A DNA stretch of 64,000 bases from assembly GCA_023634235.1 (NCBI GenBank), contig JAMKCF010000018.1, forward strand, positions 6,770,768 through 6,834,767, given 5' to 3'. Made by a program: the position numbers and the translations under genes. The stretch comes from Pisaster brevispinus. Its lineage: Eukaryota > Echinodermata > Asteroidea > Forcipulatida > Asteriidae. This document shows positions 42,403 through 55,156 of this stretch, one piece after another. Each line of letters opens with the position of its first letter. The stretch's first letter is position 1. The notes under the pieces were generated by a model, which was not told the DNA's origin, made no database searches, and saw only the letters and a program-made list of their open reading frames with translations.

Positions 42403-42737
42403 CCAGCGGCGTATAGCCAGGAAATTTTTCGGTTGGGGGGGGGGGGCGGGCGGCATTGCTTGGGGAGGGGGGCAGGGGGAATGGGTTTGTCAGTGGTGGG
42501 GGGTCATGCTTTTATTTTAGAAGGGGGACGATGCAGAGGGCCACCATCCTCTTCGGTCACTACATTGTGTAAGACAAACACGCATTTCCACTTTTTCCCC
42601 TTTTCTTTTTTTTTAAATATTTTTTGTGAGCACTTTCGCGATTTGTTTGTGGGGGCACCGGGGGGGGGGGGAGGAGGGGTAATGCACATTTTTGGGGGGC
42701 ACGTGCCTCCCAGGCACCCCTTGGTTACGCCACTGGT
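42403..42737. repeat. CAGTGGCGTA-ended element, duplication copy 1
   Basis: Left end CCAGCGGCGTATAGCCAGG and right end CTTGGTTACGCCACTGG form inverted repeats of the CAGTGGCGTAACCA type widespread in animal hAT-like non-autonomous elements. The interior has long G runs and CACGCATTTCCACTTTTTC. The duplicate is at 53827-54850. Confidence 0.65.
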
Positions 42738-43042
42738 TTCAGCCGTCGCTACTGGTTACACAGAAGTGTAAAAAGCAGACGGAGCCCTACGATTGCTGAG
42801 AAAAAGTCACAGGCCGCCACATTGGCATTATTTTTCAAAAAAAACCTGGTGCTCAATGACGAATTAGTGAGGACGCCCTCATCCACCGTGCGCGGCTAAT
42901 CAATCAAAAACTTCCACACATGCGCATTACCAATTCATGTAGCGCGCCGTAATTCACAATAAATACACGAACTACGAAGGTAGTTTTTCGCCAGTTACTG
43001 CGACAAAATATACAAGAAATATCTCAAGAAGGAGTGTTCAAC

Positions 43043-43126
43043 ATGGAACAGCAGAACCTGGTGCAGATTTTACAGGGTTCGATACACCCTGATACTCGGG
43101 AAGAGACGGAGAAACAGTTAAATGAG
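43043..43126 (+). CDS. Duplicated importin-7/8 first coding exon (upstream copy)
   Basis: Twenty-eight codons ([12 protein letters not shown] through EKQLNE) end at GAG|GTAAGA. The copy is identical to IPO7 exon 1 at 55157-55240 except for one codon noticed (Thr instead of Ala in EEAEK). The ~300 bp of upstream sequence is also duplicated. Start codon, frame and donor are intact and in the same phase. Transcripts beginning here could splice over ~13.5 kb to exon 2 at 56641 and give almost the same protein. It may instead be an inert by-product of the segmental duplication. No importin exon 2 is seen after this copy. Confidence 0.7.
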
Positions 43127-44660
43127 GTAAGAAAATGCTGGGTGAATTTTCTGATAAATTTGACACATGGTTCGTCGAGAGACACATCATGGCGGTATGC
43201 ATGGCATCTACATGACTGAAGTGTTATTGCGCAAATTGCAGTTCATCCCCAAGTCATCATATCAATTAGGGCAGATATGTCCTTTTGTAGAAATATTTAT
43301 GTCACCTCTTTCACGAAGGGAGGTACGTGTAAAGAAGGTTTTATTTAAAATAAATAGTAATTTAAAGAGAAAATAAAGTTATTGGTTTTTGTTTGGACAT
43401 GTGTTGGACATGTTGGAAGAGTAACTTTTCAACTTTAGACAATCATGGAAGTAGAAATTAAATTAATGTTTAAAAAATATCATTAAACAAATACATTTTA
43501 GGGGGGAAGAAAAAAATGTATTTGAATTTTGACTGCCACACACTCAATCATTGTTAACCAAAAGCTAATGTCTTGAGTAAATAGTCGTAATAATGATATC
43601 ATAAAAAAAAAAATGAAAAAATGGCATTCGGATTCGGAAATTTACCCCATGTAACACTTGGCCTATCAGTGTCATCATTTAAAACAAAACACGTCAACCA
43701 TTTTCAAGTTTCAAGTAATAGAGTATTTAGTAAAAAGCTCAACAAAAAATCTATGGCAATGTCAAATGTCATAAACCTTTTGGGATAATACTAGTGAAAA
43801 CAGTGACCGATATAACAGAATAGTTATAAATTGTTTGGGGAGTTTTGTGGACGTTGAGATTAAGTTTTTTTTTTTTTTTTTTTTGACTATGACGGAGGCA
43901 ATCAAACAAACATTTAAATTAGCAACTAACAGTGGTTTGTGGGGGATTTCAACTGATTTACTTTCCTCTCCTGGCAATGGCAGTATTTTTGGTTAAATTT
44001 TCTGACGATTGGTACTGTAAAAAAAAGAACTACTTACTAATGCACGTTGAGTAAAACAAATTGATGCACCATTGCTACACATTTGACGCACTACCAACAC
44101 ATTTTTTGACCCACCATTTCTTGAAAAGGGCACAGAAAGGATGCACAAAAGACGCACATCGCTGCTACTGATGGGTACACAAACAGAAGAACGCGACGAG
44201 CGGCATTATGATTATCGATTGTTGTGTACAGAGAGCAAGGCATGCCGTCCAGAAAAAATAGGTCGGCGAGAGTGATGTGTTTATTGAATAAGAGGTTATA
44301 CTTTTGCATGAAATATAACCTGAACGAGGTTGAGATTAGACTCCACCACCGCGCGTCTTCCGGCCCTGGAAATTCGAGTTGTGTGTTTCCCCACTCGCCT
44401 GACATATTGTTGTTTAAAGTATAATCTAAATTAAGAATTAGTTGATTCCCTTCGGTGCTGCTAACGTGTAACAGTTTGAGTAGAGCCAAGTCCCATGACC
44501 TAAGATCCCGTTACGGTGCCGCCCTCTGTAGAAGATCTAACCCACAATTGCGTTTAAAAGGTATAGGGCCATAACTTAGTTGGTTTTTGTCAACGTAATG
44601 CTGATTTTTTTTGGCACAATTTTCTAAAGAAAGATACAATAGGAGTCACATGATCTGAAT
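43127..44660. other. Duplicated importin intron-1 sequence
   Basis: Collinear with 55241-56360 to about 44369. It contains a T run at 43866-43884. A 132-aa minus-strand frame (44489-44091) is not preserved in the duplicate. 44680-44815 just beyond is a dispersed repeat (GGTTGGTGTCCGTACGCGAA). Confidence 0.5.
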
Positions 44661-45015
44661 CGTTCCTCGGATTTCTGGAGGGTTGGTGTCCGTACGCGAA
44701 TGCTGCCGTTGGTACACGCTGCCACCCGATGCCGAAAAGTGGATGGATTTCACGTTCTTGTGAAAATACTGTGACGGTTTTGTGCTGTTTTCTCCGAAAG
44801 TAGACACTGTTTTCAACTGCAAATTCACACAGTGGCTTCTTTTGTCTTCATAATAATTTGCCTAACAACAAAAACCAACCCATGACCCATCTACGACTGT
44901 TATAACAATTAATAGTTACATTTTCTGCGTGGTGAAAAATAATGTTCACTTCAAAGTGTACTGGCTAAAAAAAGATGTGATAAAAACAATTTCTCCGACA
45001 GTTTTTGCTGTTGCT

Positions 45016-45165
45016 TGTGCTACGATGCTTCTGTCAGTAGATGCGCGCAATGACGAAGTGAAGCTTGAAGGGCGCCACCAACCCGGGCAGAACAACTACG
45101 TGTATGACATTGGGTGACTCGGCTCGGTTGTTACGGAGACTAGGCCTGCTGTACCATGGATTGTG
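45016..45165 (-). pseudogene. Decayed FAMeT exon 2 relic
   Basis: On the minus strand TCACCCAATGTCATACA, TTCTGCCCGGGTTGGTGGCG and CCCTTCAAGCTTCACTTCGT match exon 2 of genes A and B. Inserted bases after ATGTCATAC shift the frame and give a TAG. The 3' part diverges and the donor is lost. Confidence 0.75.
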
Positions 45166-46430
45166 AACTGAACAAACTTATTGATGCCGCATTTTGACAC
45201 AAATATTTACAATTATAACGTATCAATGCGCTTTACAGTAGTGCCCTGGTCGTTAGGCCAATAACATTACCGTAGGGTAAGTCTGGCCCGTACCAATTGC
45301 ACACCAAACGGTTATAAAACAAACCTGTAAATTATATCTTAAATGGTAAAGTAATTTCAGTAAACGCACCATATCCACCAAACCAAGTTTATAAACATAA
45401 TTTGTAATTTAAGTTTTTACAATATTTTTTATGTTAGATCATCCTTTCTTTTTTAAACATTCTTTCTATCTGATGAGGTTTGATGCTTGTTATTGCATTG
45501 TGATATATGTGGAGTTAGCGCTTCTTAGGAAATTATTATTAGTATTTTTTATTCTTATCAGCACGAACGAAAACATTCTCCGTGTCAAAAACGTATAGGT
45601 CTATATGAAATGTGCTTGCTTGTAATTTGTATCATAATATCTATCTAATATTATAATGGCATCTCAAGACTCAGGTCAGTCTGTACAGTGGGTTTACCCA
45701 TTTTGTGAAACCAGTGCCTTGAAAAGGGCTGACGTGCAGTTTAAATTCAATTTGGTAGCCAAGGTAAGAAAAACGTGTCTAATGGCGGAGATAGTCATTG
45801 TATTATAACGTAGTTTTTTTTATTCTGGAATTATTTTTGTTGACCGTAGTTGCGTGGCGTCAGGGGGGTGGGGCGGTTGGGGGGGGGGGGGGGGGGTTGA
45901 CCCCCTCATTTTGTTTCTTGTTGTTGTTGATGACAAGCCCGTAAACAAATGTTATGGAGGCGTTGCGAAGCAGCGCGCTCAAAAATAATTTGTACATATT
46001 AATGCGCTTCTTGTTCACGTAGGGCGTCCAAGAAATTACATATTATATTATTTTGTTTTTTTTCTTATCAAATGCTAATCCTGGATGACAACATGTCTAC
46101 TATGGGGAGATCTCAAAATCTCTGACGATTTCTTTATATTTATTATAATAATTATTTGTTGTTTGTACTATGTTTTTCTGGGTTTTTTAATTATTTTTTA
46201 TTATTATTATTGACTGTTCGACGGACAGAAAGAATACAAACAAGAAGAAAAAGAACACTTCATTACGCCCAGGTCAAGTCTTGGCGCACAAGGCACGGTA
46301 CAAAACACTAAAAAAATTGAAAATGTTAGACCATACCATGTATGAATTATATAACACAAAATCAATCTCTTAAAATAAGCAAGGTGCCAGCACAAAGAGT
46401 CATGGCACTACAGGAATGAAAAATCTTTCC
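45166..46430. other. AT-rich spacer
   Basis: No gene recognised. It has a G run of about 17 at 45879-45896 and ATT-rich low complexity at 46130-46215. Confidence 0.45.
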
Positions 46431-46431
46431 T

Positions 46432-46931
46432 AAAGAGGGAGAGAAATGACAAATTCAATTGTGTGATGCACTCATTTTCCACATAGTCCTTATGTGAGTG
46501 GGGAAAAACTGTCTCTAACATCATGTTAAAATGGTGTAACAATTGCCATTGAATTCGTTACCCTACCTGTGTGCAAAATTTCTCAACATCCAAAATATCT
46601 GATGACATCATTCTGAGAAAAATGGGTGCCTACATTCCTGTACGGGGATGTTTTGGTTCATAATTGACTTTCGATGATATTCAATCAAAATTACCTTGAC
46701 TTTTACCTTTTGACTGACGAACAAATTTAATTTTTGGAATGTAAAGATCCATTAGTTGTTAAAATCCAATGACGTCATGCTTCAAATTTCGTCCTGACAA
46801 ACTCAGCAATATGGACCATTTTAACGTGAGAATAGAGACTTGTAATTTCCTTCCACACTCACATATGAGGACTCTACCTATTGGAAAATGAGTGCGTCAC
46901 AAAAATGAATTGGTCATTTCCCTTCATCTTT
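46432..46931. repeat. 500-bp MITE with ~70-bp terminal inverted repeats
   Basis: The left arm (AAAGAGGGAGAGAAATGACA, GATGCACTCATTTTCCACA, CTTATGTGAGTG) is mirrored by the right arm (CACTCACATATGAGGAC, GGAAAATGAGTGCGTCAC, GGTCATTTCCCTTCATCTTT). The interior is noncoding. A TTAA-family element begins immediately to its right. Confidence 0.8.
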
Positions 46932-47303
46932 AATAAGGGACACATAATTGCCTTGCATTGGGCGATTTGGGCTATAAAAAGCGACTCTGCATGCGTTTTT
47001 TATGAAATGAATATGGTTGGAAAAATGTTTTAAAAGTGGAATATAAAGATGCACACAAATATGCCTCGGAATTGTGTGGTTTTCTATTTACTTCGTGACG
47101 GTACGCCATTTTGTAGGACCAACTTTTTGACTCCATAATGGTGGGCAGTTCAGAGAGTAAAAGAAAAACCACGCAAGTGTGCTTGTGGATCATTATATTC
47201 TACTCATAAAACATCTTTTCAACCACATTCAATCCAATTCAATTCATTCAAAAACGCTTTTTAAAGCCCAAAGCACCCAACCCAACGCAACGTGTTCCTT
47301 TAA
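46929..47303. repeat. TTAA-flanked palindromic MITE, copy 2
   Basis: Starts after TTAA (46929-46932) with AAGGGACACATAATTGCC. It has GGGCGATTTGGGCTATA and AAAGCCCAAAGCACCC arms and ends GCAACGTGTTCCT before TTAA (47300-47303). Same family as 25432-25821. Confidence 0.8.
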
Positions 47304-47500
47304 AGGGAGCGTTGCCTTTTGATTGGGCGCTTTGGGCTATAAAAGCGTTTGCTATGGTATCAACATGGTTGGAAAGATGTTTTAAAAGTAAAATATAATG
47401 ATCCACACAAATATCCCTCGAAATTGTGTGATTTTTCTTTTGCTTCATGAACTCGTACGGTCCGCCATTTTGTGGAGTCAAACATTTCGTTCTACAAATA
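47300..47500. repeat. TTAA-family MITE, left half (copy 3)
   Basis: Begins at the same TTAA that ends copy 2: AGGGAGCGTTGCC, GGGCGCTTTGGGCTATAA, GGTTGGAAAGATG, then AATATCCCTCGAAATTGTG. No right end is found. Copies 2 and 3 share one target site. Confidence 0.75.
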
Positions 47501-48423
47501 AAACAATTCCATAACGACCGCAAACGGCTGCAAAGTGACCTTTACTTCCCAACGAACAAATCTAAAAGGTCCAGTCAAAGGTCATGATGATCTCAATTGC
47601 AACCTTTCCCATGTTCGCATAGTATGTTCCCAGAACAAAATCTCATTTATGTGTTGTATCCTTTTTTTCCCATTCACTTTTTAATGAGTGTTTCAAAAAA
47701 TCAATAATAAAAACATGTCTCTCATGCGTGTAGTGCGGTGATGTTTTTATAAAAATTAAATTAATGGTTTTAAAGGGAACACAAAACCCCTTCAAACATA
47801 TACCTTTGTCCTAATTGTTTTTGCTGAGACTAAATGCTATTTTGTGACCCGGTGTTGGTGGATTAGGGTGTATTTGTTGAGAAAAAAAATTTAAGGCAAA
47901 GTTTACTTTATATTGATTTAATCGTTCGAATGTTTTAATCCTGTTTAAATGTAGATGTATAAAAATAAAAAATAAAAAAAATTATAATGTAATAAAAACT
48001 AACCTGTGAAAGTTTCATGGTCGCGTATTTTGAAATATCGCCGAAAATCCGGAGCGAATAATTATGTCCACGCATGAAAAATAATTCCCATTACGAGTAC
48101 ACAATCTGGGAAACGTTTCTGATAGAAACGTTTCTCAGATTCAAATTTTGGGGCATAAAAACCCTTTTTTCAAAACCACATTACTTCGAAATGAAATGTT
48201 TCTCAAAATGCTTTATACCATCAAAAGTTTTTGCTGCCATTAACTTTTAGAGTGATTACCCAACGTATACCTTACCAAATATTGTTTGTTGAATAACATC
48301 TTTACACGGTTGAGTACCTGTTCGGTGTCAAATTAGCACGGGCCAGTAGCCTTGGGAAGACTATTTTTGCCATTAGTCAGACCGCCATCGTGCCGCGCAG
48401 CCACGGAATTACTTAGCTCAAGG
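47501..48423. other. AT-rich region upstream of FAMeT gene B
   Basis: No gene. 48103-48141 is an inverted repeat (AATCTGGGAAACGTTTCT, 3-nt centre, complement with one G-T) whose core resembles the perfect palindrome at 57747-57784. It probably includes the promoter of FAMeT gene B; no TATA box was noticed. Confidence 0.45.
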
Positions 48424-50922
<2,499 letters not shown>

Positions 50923-51284
50923 GACCCTAATTATCCCCAAAAGTTTGACCGAGTACATAAAAAGAGCTAATAAGGGCTATAGGGCAGACTAATACTTGAC
51001 TCTAGCAAAAAGCCAGCGTTTGGTTGCAATGTCCCTCGCTGGTGACGTTCTCATCACAAGCTGACAAGTTTTTATCGTAAAGTAAAAAGGGTTCGTTTCG
51101 CTTTTTTTTCCATCGATTTAAAAAATATATATACATTATGTGTTTGTGATGTTACTATGTACAGGTATTGGCTGTGGTTATAAGCTTGTTTGCTTAATTA
51201 ATTGATTAACTTTGATAATTTGGTTTCATCTACCATTGATAATTGACAGACCGATTTTTCACACAAAGGATGCTGGAAGAGTTT

Positions 51285-51390
51285 TGTCCTGCCCCTTTCT
51301 AACCAAATAACTGTCCATTGTTGAGTGGCATCACCCCCCCCCCCCCGAACCCCCAGGACGTGTGTCATTGTCCAGCTTATGGTGTCATGT
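51285..51390. repeat. Third copy of the 12481-12722 unit
   Basis: GAGTTTTGTCCTGCCCC, a C run, AGGACGTGTGTCATTGTCCA and GCTTATGGTGTCATG follow the same order as the tandem units at 12481-12722. Confidence 0.6.
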
Positions 51391-51663
51391 CATAATTATG
51401 AGCTGACCAGTGAATATGATGTGGTCAAGACAATGGAAATATTATAATATGTCAGTTTATGCTTACAACCTCTTTTGAGGAATTTAATAGGAAGGGTCAA
51501 AGATGGGTAAAATCTCCCAAAATTTATTACCATATAAAACTTACTGTAGGTGAGAAGCACTGCAGGTGTTGATAGTAAACTACATTGAGAACGAATTCCC
51601 TTCGGCCTTCGAAGTAACAGTGGTTTGGATATTTGTTTCACCCCAAACATTCTTAAATTTCTG

Positions 51664-51806
51664 TGGTCTCCATTTTGCGAACGCTGCGCCCAGAGATGCG
51701 GTTGGTACCCGCTGTCACCGCGCTCAACGAGGATGGATTCGCCGTTCTTGGTGGCCGTGTACTGAGACAGTTCTTCGCTGTTTTCTCAGCAAGTAGACAC
51801 TGTAAT
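51664..51806. repeat. Dispersed repeat (GCGGTTGGTACCCGCTGTCA family)
   Basis: GAGATGCGGTTGGTACCCGC, GAGGATGGATTCGCCGTTCT and TCTCAGCAAGTAGACACTGT match 57784-57945 and 44680-44815, and partly 36101-36176. It is noncoding. Confidence 0.6.
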
Positions 51807-52737
51807 GTTCAGCTGGGACTTTCACATGTGACTTTTATTGTATCTTTATTTTGGCCTTTAAATCTGCACTACGGTGGCAAAACCCAGTCTATAATTTTAC
51901 CTTTAATCTCTTCTTTCGATGCAACTATTACTTATTGTCAATGATTCCTGTTCAAATTGAAATGCAATGTAGTTTACAGATCAAATGGATATTAATAATA
52001 TTGATAAAACGCCGAGTCTTAATTATCCTCTCATAATGTAGCACAAACCCAATGTGCAGTCTAGTCTGTCACCCTGTGTGCACACATGCGTTTTTGTGGG
52101 GTTTTATTTATTTTTTGCTTTTGACCGAAAATTGCCTCTTTAACGCAAGTTGTCTTAACTCTCCTCAAAGACCTTTGTCATGGTGCGGCCATCTTAATTG
52201 TCTCCCATCCAAATCAATGTAGTCAAAACGACACTATAGGGAGAAACAGTCTGGTTCCTTTTTGTACTAGTGACTTTTAGCATTCCTTGCTAATTATTTG
52301 ATGTAAGGTTCATGACCAAGATTGTGGCAGCATGATAAAAGTCAATGTAAATTGTTGTTGTTGATAAACAAACGGCGCTGGATGAATTGGCGTGGACGGC
52401 CGAATATTAGCAAAATATTCAGACGTGTGTAGAACTGATCGATGTTGTGACCAAAATCAACATCTGCAAACTTTCACCCCAACAAAATTACATCCCATGA
52501 TTGGTTGCTTTGTTTCCCCCCAAAATCAACACTATTTTTGAATAATTATTCGTGTAGGATTGTTGCGAACTGTGGCTATCTGTGTTTGTGTTGCATTTAT
52601 GGCTTTCCATAGTTCTCCAACTTTGGTTTGGCAAAAAAAACGAGCTGTGGACGTTGCAATACGGGTCTTCATCCAAGGTGGTGAAGCGCCACCTTGTGGT
52701 GACCTGATGGGCTCAACAATGTTACACAGCGGAGACC

Positions 52738-52891
52738 AGGGGCCTTTCTCAAACCTCGGCTTGGGCTCCGGCTCCGTGCCGGGGCTCCGTACCGCGCCGG
52801 CTCCGTGTGATACAAATACACGCTGCACCAACAATTTATAACTGAGCCTAAGCCGGAGACGGAGCCCAAGCCGAGGTTTGAGAAAGGCCCT
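52738..52891. repeat. CCTCGGCTTGG-ended MITE-like element, copy 3 (absent from duplicate)
   Basis: Ends: GGGCCTTTCTCAAACCTCGG and its complement CCGAGGTTTGAGAAAGGCCC. The corresponding position in copy 1 (about 37845) has no element, so it inserted after the duplication or was lost from copy 1. Confidence 0.85.
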
Positions 52892-52892
52892 A

Positions 52893-53133
52893 GGGCTCAA
52901 TTTCATGGCTCTGCTTACTGCCAAATTATACGCTAACGATCACTCTGCAAGCGTCGAATTTCTGTGCTAGCTGTGTAAGCGAAGAATGCCTATAGTAACG
53001 TGGAGTACACACGCGCACAAGCAACAATTCTCTGCTAATCCGTGAAAATACGCTTCATGTTAAGCGCAGATTCCCCTGCTTCGGTAAGCGCCAATTCTTT
53101 GCTTACGGTAAGCAGGGCCATGAAATTAGGGCC
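52893..53133. repeat. GGGCCC-family element (long subfamily), in duplication copy 2
   Basis: Duplicate of 37851-38091. It starts GGGCTCAATTTCATGGCTCT and ends AGGGCCATGAAATTAGGGCC. Confidence 0.8.
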
Positions 53134-53826
53134 TGCTCTGCTACTTCTGTTTGGATGACTACAAATATTGGGCGTGGGCTTTTCCCGCAATTATGGAGAA
53201 AACAAAGGCTCAGGCCGGTGGGAAATCTAGCCAAGGAGGTAGAACATGGTGTAGATTAAATTAATAAACAAACATTTTGTGAAGTTGTCTTTTTTTTTAA
53301 GGCTTTGAATTGTTTGAATAACATTCATATTTTCATCGTATCATTTAGACTACACTGCAAAAACTGAAGTGTTAAAATTGACACCATGGGCGTTGTCACA
53401 TAATTTACACCGAAGAGAGAATCCAAATTAACACCTTTACTCTGTTAAATCATGGAGGGGGTGTTAACACCAATGTAACTGTTTTTGCTGAAAGTAGTGT
53501 TATTTTAACACCCTATAAAAGTGTAAATTGTGATGTTATTATTAGTGTTATTATTTTATTTATAGGCCTATGTGACAACACCCATAGTGTAAATTGAAGC
53601 ACCCCAGTTATTTGCAGTTATAGTTTATGTCTAGATCCCAGTGGTCTCCCATCCCAAACCCATCACACCTTTGATCTGCAACAGTCCACAAAAATAATTT
53701 ACTCAATAAAATCGGTTGAAACTTTTTGAAAAACACAGAACCCCCCCCCCTCCCTTTTCTTCATCCCCAACTCCTTTACTTTCGCCTTTTCGAACTATGG
53801 CCCTGGCTCCAGTTTTCGATACAACC

Positions 53827-54850
53827 AGCGGCGTTTAGCCACAGGCCCGCGAGAACAAATTTTTGCAAAGGGGTGCTGTTTTTTTTCCAAAGACAATCGT
53901 CGTATACGGCGTATGGTCCGGGCCCGCTTATAAGTTCTTAAAATGCTCTTTTGTACAATCAGAGACACGGTTTGGCACATAAATCTCTCCTTTTTTTTGG
54001 GGGGGGGCAGGAATATCATTAGTATAATTTGCATAATGACTACCCCCAAAATGACGAGGTGTTGTTGGGTGAAAAGATATTTAGTTTTTCGAGACTCTTG
54101 CAGTAAATTACTAGATCGTGGCTCAAATTGAAAAATATTTCCAATGCATAGTTGTTTACGTACATTTATCGTCCTTTCGTTTATTATTGTCATTGAATAA
54201 CGGAATATGTCAGGTTTAAGTGATAAGACCCAAGGGAGCAATAAGTGTCTCTCGTTAATTTTTTATAAGGATGAACACAATAGTTTTTGAAGGCTTATCC
54301 CTGGCATCAAATGCTCACTGATCAATAATTACTGCTTAGTCATACGTTTTTGACATTACCATGATGATGAACGAAACATTACATTAAAGCTAAATAATTT
54401 CATCCTTATTAACATTTTACCAGTCAGGGGGAAATTAATAACTAGTAATGATTGCCATTGACTTGAACAAAGTGTACCGATGGCTATTTAGTTTTATTTT
54501 GATGTCACGTTTTTTTCTAAAAGCCTAAGCTGGTGAGAGTTTCCCACCGCATGTTACAGTGTATCGCTTGGTTGTTTTTGTTTTTGTTTTTGTTTTTTTT
54601 GCATATCACTTTTGTTTTGTGATTTTATTTTATCCTCTTGTATTCTTATGTAGCTTATGTAGCGATCGCGTTTGTTCACTGCATTATGCTATACAAACAC
54701 GCATTTTCCACTTTGTCCCCCTTTTCGTGTTATTTTTGTGAGCACTATCGCGATTTTTTAGGGGGCACGGGGGGGGGAGCACTGCAAAAAAAAAATTGGG
54801 GGGCACGTGCCCCCCCCCCCCCCCCCAGGCCCCCTTGGTTACGCCACTGG
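53827..54850. repeat. CAGTGGCGTA-ended element, duplication copy 2, with internal insertion
   Basis: Ends CCAGCGGCGTTTAGCCAC and TTGGTTACGCCACTGG. It is about 690 bp longer than copy 1. The extra sequence at 53935-54510 matches, inverted, 38880-39470 of the 3.6-kb transposon (CTAGTAATATT-side, AAGTGATAAGACCCAAGG, AAGGCTTATCCCTGGCATCA). Confidence 0.65.
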
Positions 54851-55156
54851 TTACCCATCGTTACTGGCTGAACAAAAGTGTAAAAAGCAGACGGAGCCCT
54901 ACGATTGCTGAGAAAAAGTCAAAGGTCGCCATATTGGCATTAATATAAAAAAAAACAACCTAGTGCTCAATGACGAATTAGTGAGGACGCCCTCATCCAC
55001 CGTGCGCGGCTAATCAATCAAAAACTTCCACACATGCGCATTACCAATTCATGTGGCGCGCCGTAATTCACAATAAATACACGAACTACTAAGGTAGTTT
55101 TTCGCCAGTTACTGCGACAAAATATACAAGAAATATCCCAAGAAGGAGTGTTCAAC

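Larger units (their letters stand above)
36277..44369. repeat. Segmental duplication, copy 1 (direct repeat of 50580-56360)
   Basis: Collinear with 50580-56360: FAMeT exon 3, GTGACGTTCTCATCACAAGC, AACGACACTATAGGGAG, the GGGCCC element, ACTGAAGTGTTAAAATTGAC, importin exon 1 and intron 1 as far as CTTCCGGCCCTGG. Copy 1 uniquely holds the 3.6-kb transposon at 38207. It lacks about 560 bp present at 51240-51798 and the small element at 52738. Confidence 0.92.

Noticed and set aside
44091..44489. 132-aa minus-strand frame in the duplicated importin intron
   Set aside because: The duplicate at about 56160-56360 carries deletions that break the frame, and no domain is recognised.
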